Shown here: one piece after another, positions 7,781 through 9,865 of the stretch
Numbering within the stretch: position 1 is the stretch's first letter
Layout of the letters: every line of letters starts with the position of its first letter
Assembly (NCBI GenBank): GCA_038232935.1
Contig: JBBSMX010000154.1
Location: 1-9,865, forward strand
Length of the DNA stretch: 9,865 nucleotides
From: JBBSMX01 sp038232935
Lineage (GTDB): Bacteria > Bacteroidota > Rhodothermia > Rhodothermales > JANQRZ01
Direction of reading: 5' to 3'
Program-made: the position numbers and the translations under genes
Notes under the pieces: model-generated
Told to the model about the DNA's origin: nothing
What the model saw: only the letters and a program-made list of their open reading frames with translations
The model's database searches: none

Positions 7781-7804
7781 GCCGATCACACAGGACGGAT
7801 CGGC
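7781..7804. promoter_or_regulatory. Perfect dyad GCCGATC-N10-GATCGGC in divergent intergenic region
   Basis: Two 7-base half-sites in perfect inverted repeat lie 24-47 bases upstream of the alpha/beta hydrolase ATG, within the 214-bp gap (7758-7971) between divergent genes. The centre-to-centre spacing of 17 bases suits a dimeric repressor on roughly one and a half helical turns; as RNA it would be a 7-bp stem with a 10-base loop in the hydrolase leader. CGATCG at 7804-7809 repeats the core once more. No convincing -7/-33 or sigma-70-like pair was found elsewhere in this gap. Confidence 0.4.
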
Positions 7805-7971
7805 GATCGTTATCCTCACACGACCGTCTGGCGTTGGTGGTCCGGCTCCGCAGATCTTCACAGCGAGCCGCTCGATACCGGCGTCGGCCGTCGCCGCTCC
7901 CGCGTGCATCCGTGACATGCGTGCGGTGGCGCGCCGCTCTCCCTTCTCCGAGTCTCGTTACACAGCTAGTT

Positions 7972-8838
7972 ATGATGATGCGAATCATAGGAATCGTGGC
8001 CCTCGCGGTGGCCCTCCCGCTCTCCGGCGGATGCCGCCCTTCCCCGCAGGAGTCGGCTCCGCCGTCTCCCGTTTTGGTCCAAACAGAGTCGGGTGACGAG
8101 GCGATTGCCCGCAGCGAACGGGTGCTCGCGGAGAACCTCGACCGCATCCTGGCCCACGCCGACTCCATCGAGGCCGCGCTCCGGCCCGTGGCCCTGCTCA
8201 CGACGGCGCAGGCGCGGGTGTTCGACCGCTACCGCAACGACGATCAGCTCGTCGTCGCCCGCCGCCTCGGCGTGCCGCAGCCGGTGAGTGCAGCCGCCCG
8301 CGAGCGCCTGCTCAGCGAGGGTCGTCTCGTGCCCCTCGCCGACTCCCGCTACTGGACCGTCCGCTCGCTCGACTACTCGACGGCGCTGGCTACGCCCGAC
8401 GTGGAGGCCCTGCTCACCGAGATCGGCAAACGATTCCAGGCTCGGCTCGGCGAACTCGGACTGCCGCCGCTCCGGATGGAGGTGACCTCCGTGCTGCGGA
8501 CGGCCGACGATCAGGCCCGTCTCCGCCGCGTCAACCCCAACGCCGCGCGCGGCGAAAGCTCGCACATGTTCGGGACGACGGTCGACATAGCCTACAGCAG
8601 CTTCCGCGCGCCGCTCGACCCGGTGCTCGACCTCGACACGGCAGACGCGCCGTGGCTGGAGCCCCACCTCCGCCGCATGGAGGCCACGGCCACCGACGCC
8701 GCCGCCGCCCGGATGTCGCGCGAGCTGCAAGCGGAACTGGGCCGCATCCTCCGCGAGATGCAAGCCGAGGGCAAGGTGATGGTGACGATGGAGGTCCGCC
8801 AGCCCGTCTACCACATGACCGTCGCCCGTTCTTTCTGA
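7972..8838 (+). CDS. DUF5715/M15-like putative metallopeptidase, probable lipoprotein
   Basis: A 288-residue exported protein. Residues 1-20 form a hydrophobic signal ending LSGGC, so Cys21 is a plausible though loose lipobox cysteine and the protein probably sits on the envelope. The C-terminal part carries an M15-peptidase-like pattern: TSVLRTADDQARL (172-184), then SSHMFGTTVDIAY with His198 and Asp205 (HxxGxxxD), and a late His281 in EVRQPVYHMTV. In M15 enzymes such as VanX/VanY-type D-Ala-D-Ala peptidases the equivalent His, Asp and His bind zinc. I recognise this layout as the DUF5715 family known from Bacteroidota; its biochemical role is not established to my knowledge. Three tandem ATG codons (7972, 7975, 7978) start the frame; the longer open frame back to 7579 overlaps the divergent hydrolase and is rejected. 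There is no clear ribosome binding site. It is divergent from the hydrolase and followed by doxX after 103 bp. Confidence 0.85.
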   Translation: MMMRIIGIVALAVALPLSGGCRPSPQESAPPSPVLVQTESGDEAIARSERVLAENLDRILAHADSIEAALRPVALLTTAQARVFDRYRNDDQLVVARRLGVPQPVSAAARERLLSEGRLVPLADSRYWTVRSLDYSTALATPDVEALLTEIGKRFQARLGELGLPPLRMEVTSVLRTADDQARLRRVNPNAARGESSHMFGTTVDIAYSSFRAPLDPVLDLDTADAPWLEPHLRRMEATATDAAAARMSRELQAELGRILREMQAEGKVMVTMEVRQPVYHMTVARSF

Positions 8839-8869
8839 TGCGTCGGTGGTAATAAACCTGATCGCCGGG

Positions 8870-8897
8870 TTGAATCTCTCGCCATCCGTCATTTAAT
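8870..8897 (+). promoter_or_regulatory. Sigma-70-like promoter for the DoxX-family gene
   Basis: TTGAAT (8870-8875), a 16-base spacer and TTTAAT (8892-8897) match the -35 and -10 consensus at 4 of 6 and 5 of 6 positions. This would start a leader of about 38 nt before the ATG at 8942. The stretch is AT-rich relative to its surroundings. It suggests the DoxX gene is transcribed separately from the gene before it. Confidence 0.4.
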
Positions 8898-8927
8898 TGG
8901 CGAAACAAGTATTTGTCCCCCACCCTC

Positions 8928-8933
8928 AAGAGG
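8928..8933 (+). promoter_or_regulatory. Ribosome binding site of the DoxX-family gene
   Basis: AAGAGG lies 8 bases upstream of the ATG at 8942 and decides this start over the in-frame TTG at 8897. Confidence 0.6.
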
Positions 8934-8941
8934 CTACTCCG

Positions 8942-9379
8942 ATGTTCAAGACCTGGAACGACTGGGCTCCACTCCCCCTGCGCCTGATCCTCGGCGGCGC
9001 GATGACCGCGCACGGCATCTCCAAAATCACCGGCGGGATCGAAAACACGGCCGGGTTCTTCGGCAGCATCGGGATTCCCGCACCGGGGGCGGTAGCGTGG
9101 CTCGTCGCTCTCACCGAAACGATCGGAGGGCTCATGCTGATGGTGGGCGCGTTCGTACCCATCGTTAGCGTAGTGCTCATCGTTCTCATGCTCGTCGCGA
9201 TGGCCACGGTGCACTGGAACAACGGCTTCTTCTTCACGAACCAGCCGGGGCCGGGGATCGAGGTGAACTTGCTCTACATCGCGGGGCTGATGGCCCTGAT
9301 GCTCGGCGGTGCGGGCGCGTACTCCGTAGACCGGATGATGGGAGGCCGCACGACGACGGTGCGCCGGGATCGGATATAA
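8942..9379 (+). CDS. DoxX family integral membrane protein
   Basis: A 145-residue inner-membrane protein with four hydrophobic segments at about 10-27, 48-70, 71-91 and 108-128, the DoxX fold. Family-typical features are the LPLRLILGGAMTAHGISKI opening (residues 11-29), GFFGSIGIP (38-46), a Glu within the second span (Glu59 in ALTETIGGLML) and the HWNNGFFF loop after span 3 (91-98). The tail 131-145 is basic and probably cytoplasmic. DoxX was named for a thiosulfate:quinone oxidoreductase subunit, but most bacterial members have no defined role and occur in redox or stress contexts, so function here is open. The start is set by a good ribosome binding site; a sigma-70-like promoter lies upstream. 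The small membrane gene at 9514 follows after 134 bp, possibly from its own promoter. Confidence 0.9.
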   Translation: MFKTWNDWAPLPLRLILGGAMTAHGISKITGGIENTAGFFGSIGIPAPGAVAWLVALTETIGGLMLMVGAFVPIVSVVLIVLMLVAMATVHWNNGFFFTNQPGPGIEVNLLYIAGLMALMLGGAGAYSVDRMMGGRTTTVRRDRI

Positions 9380-9449
9380 CGCGGGGCGGGCTGCAACGCG
9401 GATACGGCAGGCGCATCGACGGTGAGTGCATCTTTCCGTGCCGGCGCTC

Positions 9450-9486
9450 TACCTTAGCGCTGAACGGCGGGGTTATCTCGCCGCCG
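9450..9486 (+). promoter_or_regulatory. Possible -7 element and leader hairpin before the small membrane gene
   Basis: TACCTTAGC at 9450-9458 differs by one base from the Bacteroidota -7 pattern TAnnTTTGC; no TTG was found at the expected -33 distance. Just downstream, CGGCGG (9465-9470) and CCGCCG (9481-9486) form a perfect 6-bp stem with a 10-base loop, which would fall in the leader of the 52-residue gene. It could instead be a weak terminator of the DoxX gene, though it lacks a T-run. Confidence 0.28.
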
Positions 9487-9513
9487 GCCCTCCCCTCTAG
9501 CTTCCCACACACT

Positions 9514-9672
9514 ATGGCTGACAACAGCAGCAGCAACACGGCTTCCGTGGCGATCGTCGTCCTCGTGATCATCGCCGCCATCGCGCTCTACTTCTTCGTG
9601 ATCCGTGGCGGTGGCGGCGATGCCGTGCCCGACGGGCCGGACGTCGAACTCAACATCGGCGACGGCGGCTGA
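9514..9672 (+). CDS. Small single-span membrane protein, 52 residues, unknown function
   Basis: A short open frame from ATG 9514 to TGA 9670-9672. Residues 1-10 are polar (MADNSSSNTA), 11-30 form one strongly hydrophobic span rich in Val, Ile and Ala ending in YFFVI, followed by Arg31 and a GGGG linker, and 36-52 is an acidic tail with five Asp, one Glu and no basic residue. The layout fits a small bitopic inner-membrane protein. Codon use shows strong G/C in third positions like its neighbours, the frame ends about 20 bp before a strong terminator, and a -7-like element lies 56 bp upstream, which together support a real gene. There is no Shine-Dalgarno sequence, as for several genes here. 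No family recognised. Confidence 0.7.
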   Translation: MADNSSSNTASVAIVVLVIIAAIALYFFVIRGGGGDAVPDGPDVELNIGDGG

Positions 9673-9692
9673 GCGAGCCCAACGCATAAACG

Positions 9693-9725
9693 AACGGCGG
9701 CGGCACCTCACGGGCCGCCGCCGTT
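9693..9725 (+). terminator. Strong hairpin terminator
   Basis: A perfect 12-bp stem (AACGGCGGCGGC with GCCGCCGCCGTT) closes a 9-base loop 20 bp after the stop of the small membrane gene. The stem ends in TTTG on the plus strand and is preceded by AAACG, so the T-tract is short. It should end transcription of the 9514 gene and read-through from doxX, and may also act on the minus strand. Confidence 0.7.
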
Positions 9726-9785
9726 TGTCGTACGTATGGTTCCGGGCTTAGAAACTGTTTGGGGAGCAGGTTCGAGCGCGAGCGA

Positions 9786-9839
9786 GAATCGATGGAGCCG
9801 ATTCGCCAGGCGCGTGAGGAGCTCGATGCCATAGCATCG
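9786..9839. repeat. Two adjacent perfect inverted repeats at the right edge
   Basis: GAATCG-N7-CGATTC at 9786-9804 and CGATGC-CATA-GCATCG at 9824-9839 are each perfect 6-bp stems with short loops, 19 bases apart. They lie in the stretch after the terminator, which otherwise holds no supported gene. They may belong to a structured leader or to the end of a mobile element beyond the window. Confidence 0.35.
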
Positions 9840-9865
9840 GGCGACGAACGCAACGCCGCGAGCGG
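9792..9865 (+). CDS. Possible start of an ORF running off the right edge
   Basis: From ATG 9792 the frame is open for 24 codons to the window end, encoding a charged helix-like peptide (MEPIRQAREELDAIASGDER, then NAAS). There is only a weak purine-rich stretch upstream and the ATG sits in the loop of an inverted repeat, so this could equally be noncoding. No family recognised. Confidence 0.22.
   Translation, partial: MEPIRQAREELDAIASGDERNAAS

Noticed and set aside
7579..7971. N-terminal extension of the DUF5715 frame
   Set aside because: It runs antisense through the hydrolase start and would bury the signal peptide that begins at 7972.
7758..8201. N-terminal extension of the alpha/beta hydrolase frame
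   Set aside because: It overlaps the divergent DUF5715 gene and reads as Arg/Thr/Ser-rich sequence with no domain; the ATG at 7757 begins the family-like N-terminus.
9650..9853. Minus-strand 67-codon frame across the terminator
   Set aside because: It overlaps the strong hairpin and the end of the small membrane gene and encodes Ser/Arg-rich sequence without any recognisable feature.
1..9865. CRISPR arrays, tRNA or rRNA genes, complete insertion sequences, toxin-antitoxin or phage-defence genes
   Set aside because: Looked for on both strands; no regularly spaced repeats, cloverleaf-like sequence, transposase or defence-family motif was found.

Overview
The window (9,865 bp, GC-rich) looks like chromosomal DNA of a Rhodothermia/Rhodothermota-type bacterium within the broad Bacteroidota group. 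Three things suggest this: a large TonB-dependent receptor with an N-terminal carboxypeptidase-regulatory-like domain, mostly weak Shine-Dalgarno signals, and a textbook Bacteroidota -7 element (TACCTTTGC) upstream of that receptor. The lineage is inferred from these traits; no rRNA or other phylogenetic marker is present.

Layout. Positions 1-819 (minus) hold the 5' part of an exported protein of unknown function, cut by the left edge. Immediately upstream of it on the same strand is the TonB-dependent receptor (863-4000). It has its own promoter-like element and a hairpin-rich leader in the 163-bp gap before lysA. lysA (about 4164-5408, minus) encodes a diaminopimelate decarboxylase. Divergent from it is an exported serine beta-lactamase-fold hydrolase (5549-6481, plus). 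That gene converges on a minus-strand alpha/beta hydrolase (6510-7757) whose upstream region carries a perfect dyad. Divergent again is a lipoprotein-like DUF5715/M15-like putative metallopeptidase (7972-8838, plus). A DoxX-family membrane protein (8942-9379, plus), a 52-residue single-span membrane protein (9514-9672, plus) and a strong hairpin terminator (9693-9725) follow. The last ~130 bp contain two perfect short inverted repeats and a possible ORF start, and may be the edge of another element.

How the genes may work together. The receptor and the exported protein look like one transcription unit for outer-membrane uptake or surface function; the substrate is unknown. lysA consumes meso-diaminopimelate, which is also a peptidoglycan precursor. 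The beta-lactamase-like and M15-like proteins are both of folds that commonly act on peptidoglycan or its mimics, so a loose envelope theme is visible, but the genes are mostly in separate transcription units and no dedicated system is proven. I see no CRISPR array, tRNA, rRNA, complete insertion sequence or recognisable defence system. The most interesting items are the receptor-partner pair, the beta-lactamase-like protein without an obvious Omega-loop general base, the DUF5715 protein, the dyad at 7781-7804, the unannotated small membrane protein, and the structured right edge.
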